The notes under the pieces: model-generated
Seen by the model: only the letters and a program-made list of their open reading frames with translations
The model's database searches: none
What the model was told of the DNA's origin: nothing
In this document: positions 16,488 to 23,552 of the stretch, one piece after another
Layout: each line of letters begins with the position of its first letter
How positions within the stretch are numbered: the first letter of the stretch is position 1
Made by a program: the position numbers and the translations under genes
Source: JAXGOI01 sp040767605
GTDB taxonomy: Bacteria > Bacillota > Dehalobacteriia > UBA4068
Reading direction: 5' to 3'
DNA: 64,000 nucleotides
Assembly (NCBI GenBank): GCA_040767605.1
Contig: JAXGOI010000001.1
Coordinates: 620,001 to 684,000 of the forward strand

Positions 16488-17183
16488 TTATTCACCGTAT
16501 CTTTTTAAAAGTTCCCCCATAATAGAAATTCCGGAGGAAGTCCCGATGCGCCGGGCTCCGGCCTCAAGCATTGCCTCCATTTGCGCCAAAGTTTTTATGC
16601 CCCCGGCAGCCTTAATTCCTATGGCTCCTCCGGAGGCTTTATAAAGCAGCTTTACATCCTCCAAAAGAGCCCCGGCTTTACCCAGGCCGGTAGAGGTTTT
16701 TACATAGGCCGCCCCGGCTTTTTTAGCCAAAAGGCAGGCGGAGGTTTTTTCTTCATCCTTAAGATAACAGGCCTCTATAATAACTTTTACCGCGCAATTC
16801 TCCCCGGCGGCTGTTACCACAGCCTTAATTTCTTCTTCAATAAAATTATTTTCTCCGGCCTTTAAGGCGGCAATATTTATTACCATATCTATTTCCTTTG
16901 CCCCCTGGCGGGAGGATAAGGCGGCTTCCTGGGCTTTAATCTCCGGCAAATTACCCCCCAGAGGAAAGCCGGCAACAGTACAGACTTTAACCGCGCTATT
17001 TTTAAGCTCCTCATAGGCCAAAGGAACCCAAAAGGGCAGGAGGCAAACCGAGGCAAAGCCGTATTCCCTGGCCTCATGGCAAAGGGCAAGAATATCCTCT
17101 TTTTTGGCTATGGGGGAAAGATTGGTATGGTCAATAAAAAGCGCTTTGCTTTTTACTTTTTCTATAAGTTTTTCTTTTTCCAT
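16488..17183 (-). CDS. deoC: Deoxyribose-phosphate aldolase
   Basis: DeoC cleaves 2-deoxyribose 5-phosphate to glyceraldehyde 3-phosphate and acetaldehyde in deoxynucleoside breakdown. Conserved segments are IDHTNLSP, CTVAGFPLG, EIDMVINI, VKVIIEACYL (active-site lysine region), AAYVKTSTG (Schiff-base lysine) and IKAAGGIKT. The frame stays open 18 codons upstream to a GTG without a ribosome site; the ATG used here follows GGAG by 11 bases and gives 231 aa, the family length. Its stop lies 17 bp before hflX, so the two are probably in one unit. No other deo genes are visible. Confidence 0.93.
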   Translation of the reverse strand: MEKEKLIEKVKSKALFIDHTNLSPIAKKEDILALCHEAREYGFASVCLLPFWVPLAYEELKNSAVKVCTVAGFPLGGNLPEIKAQEAALSSRQGAKEIDMVINIAALKAGENNFIEEEIKAVVTAAGENCAVKVIIEACYLKDEEKTSACLLAKKAGAAYVKTSTGLGKAGALLEDVKLLYKASGGAIGIKAAGGIKTLAQMEAMLEAGARRIGTSSGISIMGELLKRYGE

Positions 17184-17294
17184 ATTTTTTATTTCTCCGT
17201 ATTGTTTTGGCAATACTTTAAACTTTTTTATCCGCACTATTTTTGCCTTATATTTTCGGCTTATATCTTTTATCTCATATTTTTCATTTTATAT

Positions 17295-17318
17295 TTTGCC
17301 CCTCTTTAATTCGGAGGG
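17295..17318 (-). terminator. Weak hairpin after the DUF362 gene
   Basis: CCCCTC and GAGGGG pair around a 9-base loop just downstream of the DUF362 stop, but no clear T-run follows on the minus strand, so termination here is doubtful. Confidence 0.3.
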
Positions 17319-17325
17319 GTTAAAT

Positions 17326-18156
17326 TTATTCTTCTTCTTTAAATTTTTGCATAATGGGCCGTAAATCCGCCCCGAATATGGAAATATCTCCGCTTTCCCA
17401 TGTGCCTAAGGCATATTGGGAGGCCAGGGCTAAATAAGGCATCTCTTTTAAATCCAGCCCCATTAAAGCTCCGGCTACGGTATCCACGGCTACGGTATCA
17501 ATACCTGCCAGAATAATTTTAGCCTCAACCGGCTTATTATTTTTATAAGCCAGTATGCCGTCTACCAGGTTTAAATCCGGCTTTAAGAGGCTTAAAACAT
17601 CCACAAGACCCCGGGAGAAATCTTGCGCCAGAATATTTTTTTGCTCATGGCTTAAAAGGCTTGCCAAATTTGTAAAACCGCAATCTAAAACACCGTTTTT
17701 ATCCGCCTTAAGCTTTGGCAAATTAATAAAAACATCCGCCAGTAAGGGCTGATTATAAAATTCAACTTCCTCCATAAAAAGGGCCTGGGGCAAATGGCGT
17801 TTAACGGGGCTTTTTTCATTTAAATCCAATAAAACCGCCCCCGTACGCTGGGCCACTTCAATTAAACCGGAGGCCTCAAGAGCCTTTAAGCCCTCTATGG
17901 GGGCCTCGCCAATAATTACCTGAGCAGCGCCTGCCTCAAAACAAAGGGCGGCCACCGCCTCAATAAAACCGGGGTCGGTATTTTCCCCCGTATAGGGAAG
18001 GGCGGCCCGGTTTGCGCTGGGCTTTAAAAAAACCTTATCCCCGGGGTAAATAAATTCCCCTATTCCCCCAAAGGGGATAAGCATATCCCTTATGCCCTGC
18101 TTAATTATATCCGGCCTAAGCCTTTCCCCTGTTTGCCAAATAGAAATACTGGAAAT
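17326..18156 (-). CDS. DUF362 protein, apparent ATT start codon
   Basis: A DUF362-family protein, a fold found in many anaerobes and often linked to iron-sulfur proteins; the reaction is unknown. Recognisable parts are GDKVFLKPSANRA, VIIGEAP, DVFINLPKLK and LDLKEMPYLALASQ. There is no ferredoxin domain. The first ATG in frame (18084) would cut off a family-typical N-terminal helix: the frame continues upstream with TGERLRPDIIKQGIRDML. No ATG, GTG or TTG lies there, but the frame reaches an ATT at 18156 exactly 6 bases after a strong Shine-Dalgarno (AGGGAGGG). I therefore place the start at ATT, giving 276 aa. The ATG at 18084 with AGGG 4-5 bases before it remains an alternative. Confidence 0.7.
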   Translation of the reverse strand: MSSISIWQTGERLRPDIIKQGIRDMLIPFGGIGEFIYPGDKVFLKPSANRAALPYTGENTDPGFIEAVAALCFEAGAAQVIIGEAPIEGLKALEASGLIEVAQRTGAVLLDLNEKSPVKRHLPQALFMEEVEFYNQPLLADVFINLPKLKADKNGVLDCGFTNLASLLSHEQKNILAQDFSRGLVDVLSLLKPDLNLVDGILAYKNNKPVEAKIILAGIDTVAVDTVAGALMGLDLKEMPYLALASQYALGTWESGDISIFGADLRPIMQKFKEEE

Positions 18157-18162
18157 AAAAAG

Positions 18163-18170
18163 CCCTCCCT
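18163..18170 (-). promoter_or_regulatory. Ribosome-binding site that points to an ATT start
   Basis: AGGGAGGG on the minus strand, followed by CTTTTT and then ATT in the DUF362 frame. It decides the start because no normal start codon is available at this distance. Confidence 0.6.
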
Positions 18171-18204
18171 AAAGGCTTAAAAAAAGCCCGCTTTCTTTGC
18201 CATT

Positions 18205-18213
18205 ATTATAACA
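18205..18213 (-). promoter_or_regulatory. Extended -10 promoter of the DUF362 gene
   Basis: TGTTATAAT, a perfect -10 box with the TG extension, about 50 bp upstream of the DUF362 start. The -35 region is poor (TTTTAG at 17 bp). Confidence 0.45.
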
Positions 18214-18337
18214 TAAGCCGGGGCCCACTAAAAGTTAATAGGCAAGATATTAACTAGAGCATATTCCTTAAGGCGTATTCCTGATATATATTTCCGTATA
18301 TATTTCTCTATATACTTCGTTGCCCCGGGCTTAAAAT

Positions 18338-18368
18338 AAAAAAGAGGCTTAAAAAAAAGCCTCTTTAT
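18338..18368 (-). terminator. Terminator after the GGDEF gene
   Basis: AAAGAGGCTT pairs with AAGCCTCTTT around an A-rich loop; T-run on the minus strand. About 40 bp after the stop of the diguanylate cyclase. Confidence 0.8.
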
Positions 18369-18408
18369 TTTATATTATGTTTTTTAGTATTAGGCGCAGG
18401 GAATAACT

Positions 18409-19947
18409 CTATCCGAATGGCTTAAGCTTTTTTTTAGCGCTTTTTTCCGCATACATCAGCTTATCGGCCTCATGGAGTAAATCCTCCCAATTACTTTCTT
18501 TATCCCCTGCCACAGCATAACCTATGGATACACTAATTTTTAAATCCGTTTTAGCATTATAATTAATAACAGCCTCTTGCAGGCGGTCTTTTATAGTTTC
18601 GGCCGAAGACAAATCGTTTTCAAGCAATAAAGCCACAAATTCATCGCCGCCGATTCTTGCCACAATATCTCCCTCTCTAAAAGAGCTTTTTAAAATATCC
18701 GCCAGGCCGCAAATTATTTCATCCCCTTTATTGTGGCCAAAATTATCATTGGTATATTTTAAATTATCCATATCCAGCATAAAGACGGTTTTATATTCAA
18801 GCCCCGAGGTATTTTGGGCAATTTCTTTAATATAGTTATAATTATAAAGGCCTGTAAGAGAATCATGAAAGCTTAAGTATTTAAGCTGATGCTCAGATTT
18901 AATCAGCTTCTCATAATGGAAAATATTTGTAAGCACCAGGCCGCAAACCTTTGCTATTTCAAGGGAAAAATTTAAATATCTTTCTATATAATTGGGGAAT
19001 AGAAAATCGCCAACCTCTATTACCCCATGAACCCTGCCATTATGCTGAATACTGATATAAAAGAGATTCTTAGCCTCCTCCAAAATATACTGCTTCTGAA
19101 AATCTGCAAATAATTGCCTTACCCCCTTTGGCAAATACTGCCGGCCCTGGTTATTATCCCAGTATTTAAATTTACGGCCGCCTAAAATCATCCTAAAAAT
19201 TTCTTCAATTTTTACAATTGTATCTCTTTTATTTATCTCGGTAGATATTTTACCGATTAAATCTAAAATTGCGGAGTATTCCGCGCATTGGGATTGAACC
19301 TCATTAATTGATTGTTTAAAACCCGCCTCGCATTTATTTGCCCTCCACTGATAAACAAGGCTGCGGATTAAAATTGTTAATTGCTTTATCTCAAAGGGAA
19401 TAATTAAATAAGAGATTTTTAAATAATCGGAGAGTTCCTTTAATTTATCTTCAGCTTTTTTATCTGTTCCGGCATCAAAAAAAACCAATTCCCGGGCAAA
19501 GCCGCCGTAAAAATCCCTAGCTGTCTCCCTAGTAAAGCCGGCGTCTTCTATATGCTGCCTCCAATTATTAAGCCAGCCCGAGGCAATAATATAGCCGCCT
19601 TTATTTATAATATAATTAATAAAGGCCTCATTGGCTAAATGGTTAAAGCAATAATCCGCATCAATAATCCGGCAGGCCTTATTATCCCCCGCCAGCTTTT
19701 CTATATCACATTGCCTGCTGCAGAAAATAAAAACATTATTAGCCTCTTGATTATGCTCTTTTTTATCTTCAGAGTTGTCTTTGCCTGTACATTCTTTTAT
19801 AAGCTTAAGGGCCTTATCCTTATCTCTCTTATTTTGGCAAAGGCTGGGGAAGGCCTTAATATCAATATCATCAAAACCCAGGCTTTCTACAGCTTTGGCA
19901 AATTCCGGCAAAAAATTAGCGCAAACAAGAAAAGTAAGCTTTTCCAT
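18409..19947 (-). CDS. Diguanylate cyclase with DUF1638-like N-terminal domain and GAF-like region
   Basis: The C-terminal third is a GGDEF domain, which makes cyclic di-GMP. The signature ARIGGDEFVALL is intact, and REGD five residues before it is a complete inhibitory site (RxxD). A GAF-like region lies before it (about residues 240-340). The first 200 residues resemble DUF1638, a family I know mainly from corrinoid and methyltransferase loci: LTFLVCANFLPEF at the start, then DADYCFNHLA, GGYIIASGWLNNWRQH and FARELVFFDAG. I cannot confirm this by search. There are no membrane segments, so it should be a cytoplasmic sensor. It follows the corrinoid protein and MtaA-like genes and ends in a terminator. 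A TTG six codons upstream is an alternative start; the ATG fits the GAGG sites better. Confidence 0.75.
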   Translation of the reverse strand: MEKLTFLVCANFLPEFAKAVESLGFDDIDIKAFPSLCQNKRDKDKALKLIKECTGKDNSEDKKEHNQEANNVFIFCSRQCDIEKLAGDNKACRIIDADYCFNHLANEAFINYIINKGGYIIASGWLNNWRQHIEDAGFTRETARDFYGGFARELVFFDAGTDKKAEDKLKELSDYLKISYLIIPFEIKQLTILIRSLVYQWRANKCEAGFKQSINEVQSQCAEYSAILDLIGKISTEINKRDTIVKIEEIFRMILGGRKFKYWDNNQGRQYLPKGVRQLFADFQKQYILEEAKNLFYISIQHNGRVHGVIEVGDFLFPNYIERYLNFSLEIAKVCGLVLTNIFHYEKLIKSEHQLKYLSFHDSLTGLYNYNYIKEIAQNTSGLEYKTVFMLDMDNLKYTNDNFGHNKGDEIICGLADILKSSFREGDIVARIGGDEFVALLLENDLSSAETIKDRLQEAVINYNAKTDLKISVSIGYAVAGDKESNWEDLLHEADKLMYAEKSAKKKLKPFG

Positions 19948-19950
19948 TTC

Positions 19951-20031
19951 CCTCAAATACCTCAATTCTCTTAATTCCCTTAATTACTTTAATCCTCTTA
20001 ATTACTTTAATTGCTTTAATTCCCTTAATTA
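19951..20031 (-). repeat. Nine tandem copies of a 9-bp repeat before the GGDEF gene
   Basis: Nine consecutive 9-base units, consensus on the minus strand approximately GAATTAARG, fill almost all the space between the MtaA-like stop and the GGDEF start. The copies nearest the start codon drift to GAATTGAGG and TATTTGAGG, so the repeat supplies several Shine-Dalgarno-like AAGG and GAGG stretches. See findings. Confidence 0.85.
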
Positions 20032-20041
20032 GCCCGGCTCC

Positions 20042-21100
20042 TTAAATTTCTTCTGTTTCCTCAAGCCATTTTAAAGGGTATTGCCCAAAAGTCTCCACAG
20101 CTTGAGAAATCTCCTGTAAAATACTCTCCGGCACCTGCAAAGGTATTTCCCCATGGTTATCCGCAATAATCAAGCCGCCCCCGGGGCCGGCATTGCTTAT
20201 AAGGGCTTTAATTTCAGCCTCGGCTTTTTGGGGGCTCCAATTAACCATATCTATACCGTTTAAATTCCCCAGCAGGCAAATCCTGTTTTTTGCCGCCTTC
20301 TTTAAGGCAGGCAAATTATCATTGCTGCTAAAGCCTAAAACAGAGGAGCCGGTACTAATAATCTCCTCAATAATTGGTAAAGTAATCTCTGAGGCAAGAT
20401 GCGTCGCCACCGGGCCTTTAATTTTGGCAATTGTTTCTTTATCAATTGCATAACCAAGGGAAAGATATGTTTCCTTTTCGATAATACCCGGAGAAGCCAA
20501 AGGGTTAAAATAACAAATGGCATCAGCCCCGGCCTCAATTTGAGCATTAGCCCAGGAAAGGCAAAATTCCTGATTAATCCTAATTAATTTAGTAAAATAA
20601 TCCCTTTTAAAATAAATTAAATCCAGATATTTTTCAAAACCTATTTGAATAACCGGGAGGGAAAAGGGAGAGATAACCACCCCGATAATAGGGGTATTGC
20701 CGGCGGATTTCTCTTTAAGCATTCTCGTTGCCTTAAGCACCCTTAAAAGCCCTTTACTTTGGTGAATTTTAGGGGCCTTAAGCCTTAAAATATCTTTATA
20801 GGAGGCAAGAACAGGCTCCCCGGAATTAGGGGGGCCGTCCTCCACAAAAATAACCTCCCCGCCAAAGGCCTCAATTTCAATTGCCGCATAAAAAAATGTG
20901 TAAAGGCAATCGTTTTTATATTTCTCTTTCATTCTTAGCTGCGCCTCAACAATATTTTCAGCCTTACTGAAATATTCTTTTATAGGAATTTGCAGTTCTT
21001 TGGCTCCGTATAATGAAAGAAGCAAAAACAGAGGGATTTTATCCGCCTCTTTATGGCCGATTGCCGCCATAGTACGCTCAAGGGAGGTCATTTTATGCAT
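20042..21100 (-). CDS. MtaA/UroD-family methyltransferase-like protein
   Basis: The 352-aa product has the fold pattern of the uroporphyrinogen decarboxylase superfamily, and its neighbour (a corrinoid protein) points to the MtaA/CmuA methyltransferase branch. Those enzymes move a methyl group between a corrinoid protein and coenzyme M or another thiol. Visible pieces are ERTMAAIGHKEADKIPLF, GADAICYFNPLASPG, CLLGNLNGIDM and ADNHGEIPLQVPESI. In MtaA/MtbA a zinc is held by His-x-Cys and a later Cys; here the first motif is THLASE (His234, Ala236) and the later Cys is His316, so the normal thiol-activating site is altered. The start overlaps the corrinoid gene by 8 bases; an alternative ATG is three codons further in. 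Confidence 0.7.
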   Translation of the reverse strand: MHKMTSLERTMAAIGHKEADKIPLFLLLSLYGAKELQIPIKEYFSKAENIVEAQLRMKEKYKNDCLYTFFYAAIEIEAFGGEVIFVEDGPPNSGEPVLASYKDILRLKAPKIHQSKGLLRVLKATRMLKEKSAGNTPIIGVVISPFSLPVIQIGFEKYLDLIYFKRDYFTKLIRINQEFCLSWANAQIEAGADAICYFNPLASPGIIEKETYLSLGYAIDKETIAKIKGPVATHLASEITLPIIEEIISTGSSVLGFSSNDNLPALKKAAKNRICLLGNLNGIDMVNWSPQKAEAEIKALISNAGPGGGLIIADNHGEIPLQVPESILQEISQAVETFGQYPLKWLEETEEI

Positions 21101-21740
21101 TTTCTTCCCGCGCCACCCTTCCTAAAATAGATATTATTTCCGATGTGCCTTTACCGTCGGCATCGGCGCCTACCTTTTGCCAGAGGTTAGGGTCTAATCT
21201 AAAGGGGGCGCCCCCCACAATTATTTTTGTTTTAGCCCCATTAGCCTTTAGTTTCTCTTTAACTAAGGCAACCTTAAGGGCGGAAGGAAGCATAAGGGTA
21301 GAAATAAGCAGTATTTCTATTTTATTTCCCAAGGTTTTTTCTACTAAATCGTTAACGGTCAGGCCCTGGCCAAAATCCATTACTTCAAAGCCCGCCGCAT
21401 TTAAAACGGAGTATATAATTCTTTTACCTAAGGAATGATGATCTAAAAGTACCCCGATGGCCATTTTAGGGAAATCCTCCCGCCTGGCGCCGGTTTTATA
21501 GGGCAATTTATTAATTAATTCCTCACAAATAATACCGCTTATATAAACCTGAGAAAGTGAGGCCGAACCGTTTTCCCAATCCAGGCCGATTTTTTCCAAA
21601 GTTTTTATTATCAGGCTTTCTAAAACCTCAAAGCTATTAGTAAGGGCATAGGCCTTTTCAACTATTTCCGCCGCTTTTATTCTGTTAACCTGAAGCAGGG
21701 CGGATTCAAATTGAAGGGCTAAGGCATTTATATTCTCCAT
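21093..21740 (-). CDS. Methyltransferase-type corrinoid protein
   Basis: A 215-aa cobalamin-binding protein of the MtaC/MtbC type: a four-helix B12-binding-2 cap (about 1-85) followed by a Rossmann B12 domain. The lower cobalt ligand motif DxHxxG is present as LLDHHSLGKR (Asp100, His102, Gly105), followed by ISTLMLPSALK, VGGAPF and GADADGKGTSEII, all typical of the family. Such proteins carry the methyl group between two methyltransferases. Only one partner-like gene (MtaA-like) is beside it, and no MttB or MtaB homologue is in this window. GGAGAACCTT precedes the ATG. A TATAAT at 21781-21786 may be part of its promoter. Confidence 0.9.
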   Translation of the reverse strand: MENINALALQFESALLQVNRIKAAEIVEKAYALTNSFEVLESLIIKTLEKIGLDWENGSASLSQVYISGIICEELINKLPYKTGARREDFPKMAIGVLLDHHSLGKRIIYSVLNAAGFEVMDFGQGLTVNDLVEKTLGNKIEILLISTLMLPSALKVALVKEKLKANGAKTKIIVGGAPFRLDPNLWQKVGADADGKGTSEIISILGRVAREENA

Positions 21741-21911
21741 AAGGTTCTCCTTTTGAGGGTTCTATCTCAAAGTTAATTATATTATACCTGGCTTAAAAAT
21801 TTTTGCAGCAATTTTATATAAAAAACAAATGCCAGGCCCCATAAGGGCTTTATTTACCCGGGCTTTATATTAGGCGTAATTTATATTAAGTATTTTAAAA
21901 TATAGCCAAGG

Positions 21912-22412
21912 CTAGGCTTTATCCTTAATAATATAAGCGGGGCAGAGTCTTTTATAAACCAAGCAACCATTAATAGCCGCCATAATAAAATAAATTAGGC
22001 TAATAATTAATGGGGATATGCCAAGGCCCAAAATGATGCCGTTTATATCTCCCCCTATAAAAATCGAAAAAATCGAAATATAAATTGGGTCTAATAAAAG
22101 AAAAATAAATGCAACATAGTAAAAATAGTTTTTTAGGGGCCGGCCTTTTAATTTTAAAATTTGGGGGCCTAAAATTAAGATTAAATACCCAATTAAAACC
22201 GTAGTTAAACTGCTTAAGCCGGAAAATGCCGCAAGCTTAAAACCTTTGATTGTAAGGGGCTGAATAATTTCAATTTCTACCCCCAAGGGGAGAATTTTTA
22301 CCCCTTTATATATTCCGTATATAAGAGCCTGAATTAAATGGACTCCTTCATGAATCAGTAAATAAGATAAACCGGCTAAAAGAAAATACCCATACCTTCG
22401 CCTATATCTCAT
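21912..22412 (-). CDS. Putative HEXXH membrane metalloprotease, small
   Basis: A 166-aa protein with about four hydrophobic segments and the motif LLIHEGVHLIQAL in the first one, giving HEXXH at His21-Glu22-His25, the zinc-binding signature of metalloproteases. The layout, with HEXXH inside a membrane helix, resembles M50 site-2-type or DUF3267 proteins. A possible third ligand is the Asp in LLLDPIYIS or in GGDINGI near residue 115-125. No substrate is suggested by the neighbours. TATAAT at about 80 bp upstream and G-rich sequence before the ATG support a separate unit. I am fairly sure of the motif and unsure of the family. Confidence 0.55.
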   Translation of the reverse strand: MRYRRRYGYFLLAGLSYLLIHEGVHLIQALIYGIYKGVKILPLGVEIEIIQPLTIKGFKLAAFSGLSSLTTVLIGYLILILGPQILKLKGRPLKNYFYYVAFIFLLLDPIYISIFSIFIGGDINGIILGLGISPLIISLIYFIMAAINGCLVYKRLCPAYIIKDKA

Positions 22413-22495
22413 GGTTTTTTACCGCCCCCAGCCTAATTCCCCTATACTTATATGGGTTTTATTATACCATTTTTTTACAGCTATCGCTAAACAAT

Positions 22496-22536
22496 TAAAA
22501 AATATTGCCCTTTTATAAAAGGCAATATTTTTTTAC
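22496..22536 (-). terminator. Terminator after the NapH-like gene
   Basis: AAATATTGCC pairs with GGCAATATTT, with T-runs on both strands, about 95 bp beyond the stop of the ferredoxin-type membrane protein. Confidence 0.75.
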
Positions 22537-22631
22537 CGTCAACAAATATTTAAATTTTTATAGTTTTAATGGCCTTATTTTAAGTGCATTTAGCGTGAGA
22601 ATTTATTAACCCGCTTTTTGGCCATATTTTT

Positions 22632-23456
22632 TTATATATGTAATGCCTTGGCAGGGCATTTATCCACACATTTCATACATAAAATACAATCCGTGCCGTT
22701 TTTTCTGCCTCTAAAATTATCCTTCATATTTACATCCATAGGGCAAATATCCAGGCATATATCGCAGTTTATGCATTTAGCGGCATCATATTTAACTCTA
22801 AGCAGGGAATAATACCCGGCGGGCCTTAAAAAAACCGCAACGGGGCATATATATTTGCAAAAGGCCCTGTTATCCTTTAATTTATAGGCCAGAATAATCC
22901 CCGCCCCATAATAAAGAATATTGCCGATAATAAAACTTATAAATATAATTCTAGCAAGATCAGGAACTTTAAAAATATAAAGGACCGCCACAAAAAATAA
23001 GGATGCGCCAAATACTATATAGCTTATAAAACTTAAATTTCTCCGGGGGGATTTTGGCGCTCTATAAGGGAGTAAATCTAATATCATCGCTGTCCAGCAG
23101 GCATAGCCGCACCAGCCCCGGCCAAATAATAAGGGGCCGAATATTTTGGCAACACCATAATGAAGAACCGCCGCCGTAAATGTTCCCCCCAACAGATAAT
23201 ACCAAAAACCCTCAATCTGCATATTCTCCCTCTTAATTATGCCGAGGTAAACAAGCATATAAAGGCCAATGGCAAGTAATATAAAGTTACGGGCATATTT
23301 AAACCCTTTTATATAAAGAAAGGAGCCTAAAACCAGGCATATGCCGATATAAGAAAAATTAAAAATATAAAAAGCCCGCCCCGTAGCCAGCCATAAACCT
23401 AAAGCTACGGCCTCAAACAAAAACCATAAAAATAAAGGCAACCTATATTTTTTCAT
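22632..23456 (-). CDS. NapH/RnfB-like 4Fe-4S membrane protein
   Basis: A 274-aa membrane protein with about five helices and a cytosolic ferredoxin domain. FGRGWCGYACWTAMIL and the later FCKYICPVAVFL are the paired motifs of Fer4_5 (NapH/NosR-type) proteins. The C-terminal 60 residues carry two [4Fe-4S] motifs, CINCDICLDICPMDV and CILCMKCVDKCPAKA. Such proteins pass electrons through the membrane to a partner reductase; no partner is adjacent, so the role remains open. It is a single-gene unit between two terminators. Confidence 0.85.
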   Translation of the reverse strand: MKKYRLPLFLWFLFEAVALGLWLATGRAFYIFNFSYIGICLVLGSFLYIKGFKYARNFILLAIGLYMLVYLGIIKRENMQIEGFWYYLLGGTFTAAVLHYGVAKIFGPLLFGRGWCGYACWTAMILDLLPYRAPKSPRRNLSFISYIVFGASLFFVAVLYIFKVPDLARIIFISFIIGNILYYGAGIILAYKLKDNRAFCKYICPVAVFLRPAGYYSLLRVKYDAAKCINCDICLDICPMDVNMKDNFRGRKNGTDCILCMKCVDKCPAKALHI

Positions 23457-23491
23457 TTTGCCCCCTGCTTAAAACCTTTAATAATTAAAGC

Positions 23492-23535
23492 TATAAAACA
23501 AGTAGGGGCTTTTTAGCGGCCCCTACCTGTTTTAT
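23492..23535 (-). terminator. Terminator after pckG
   Basis: A long stem AACAAGTAGGGG/CCCCTACCTGTT (one mismatch) and a T-run, immediately downstream of pckG. Confidence 0.75.
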
Positions 23536-23552
23536 TTAATCCGGTTTTTAAT

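Noticed and set aside
17326..18084. DUF362 start at the ATG of 18084
   Set aside because: Kept only as the alternative, because the frame and the ribosome site extend upstream to ATT; not excluded.
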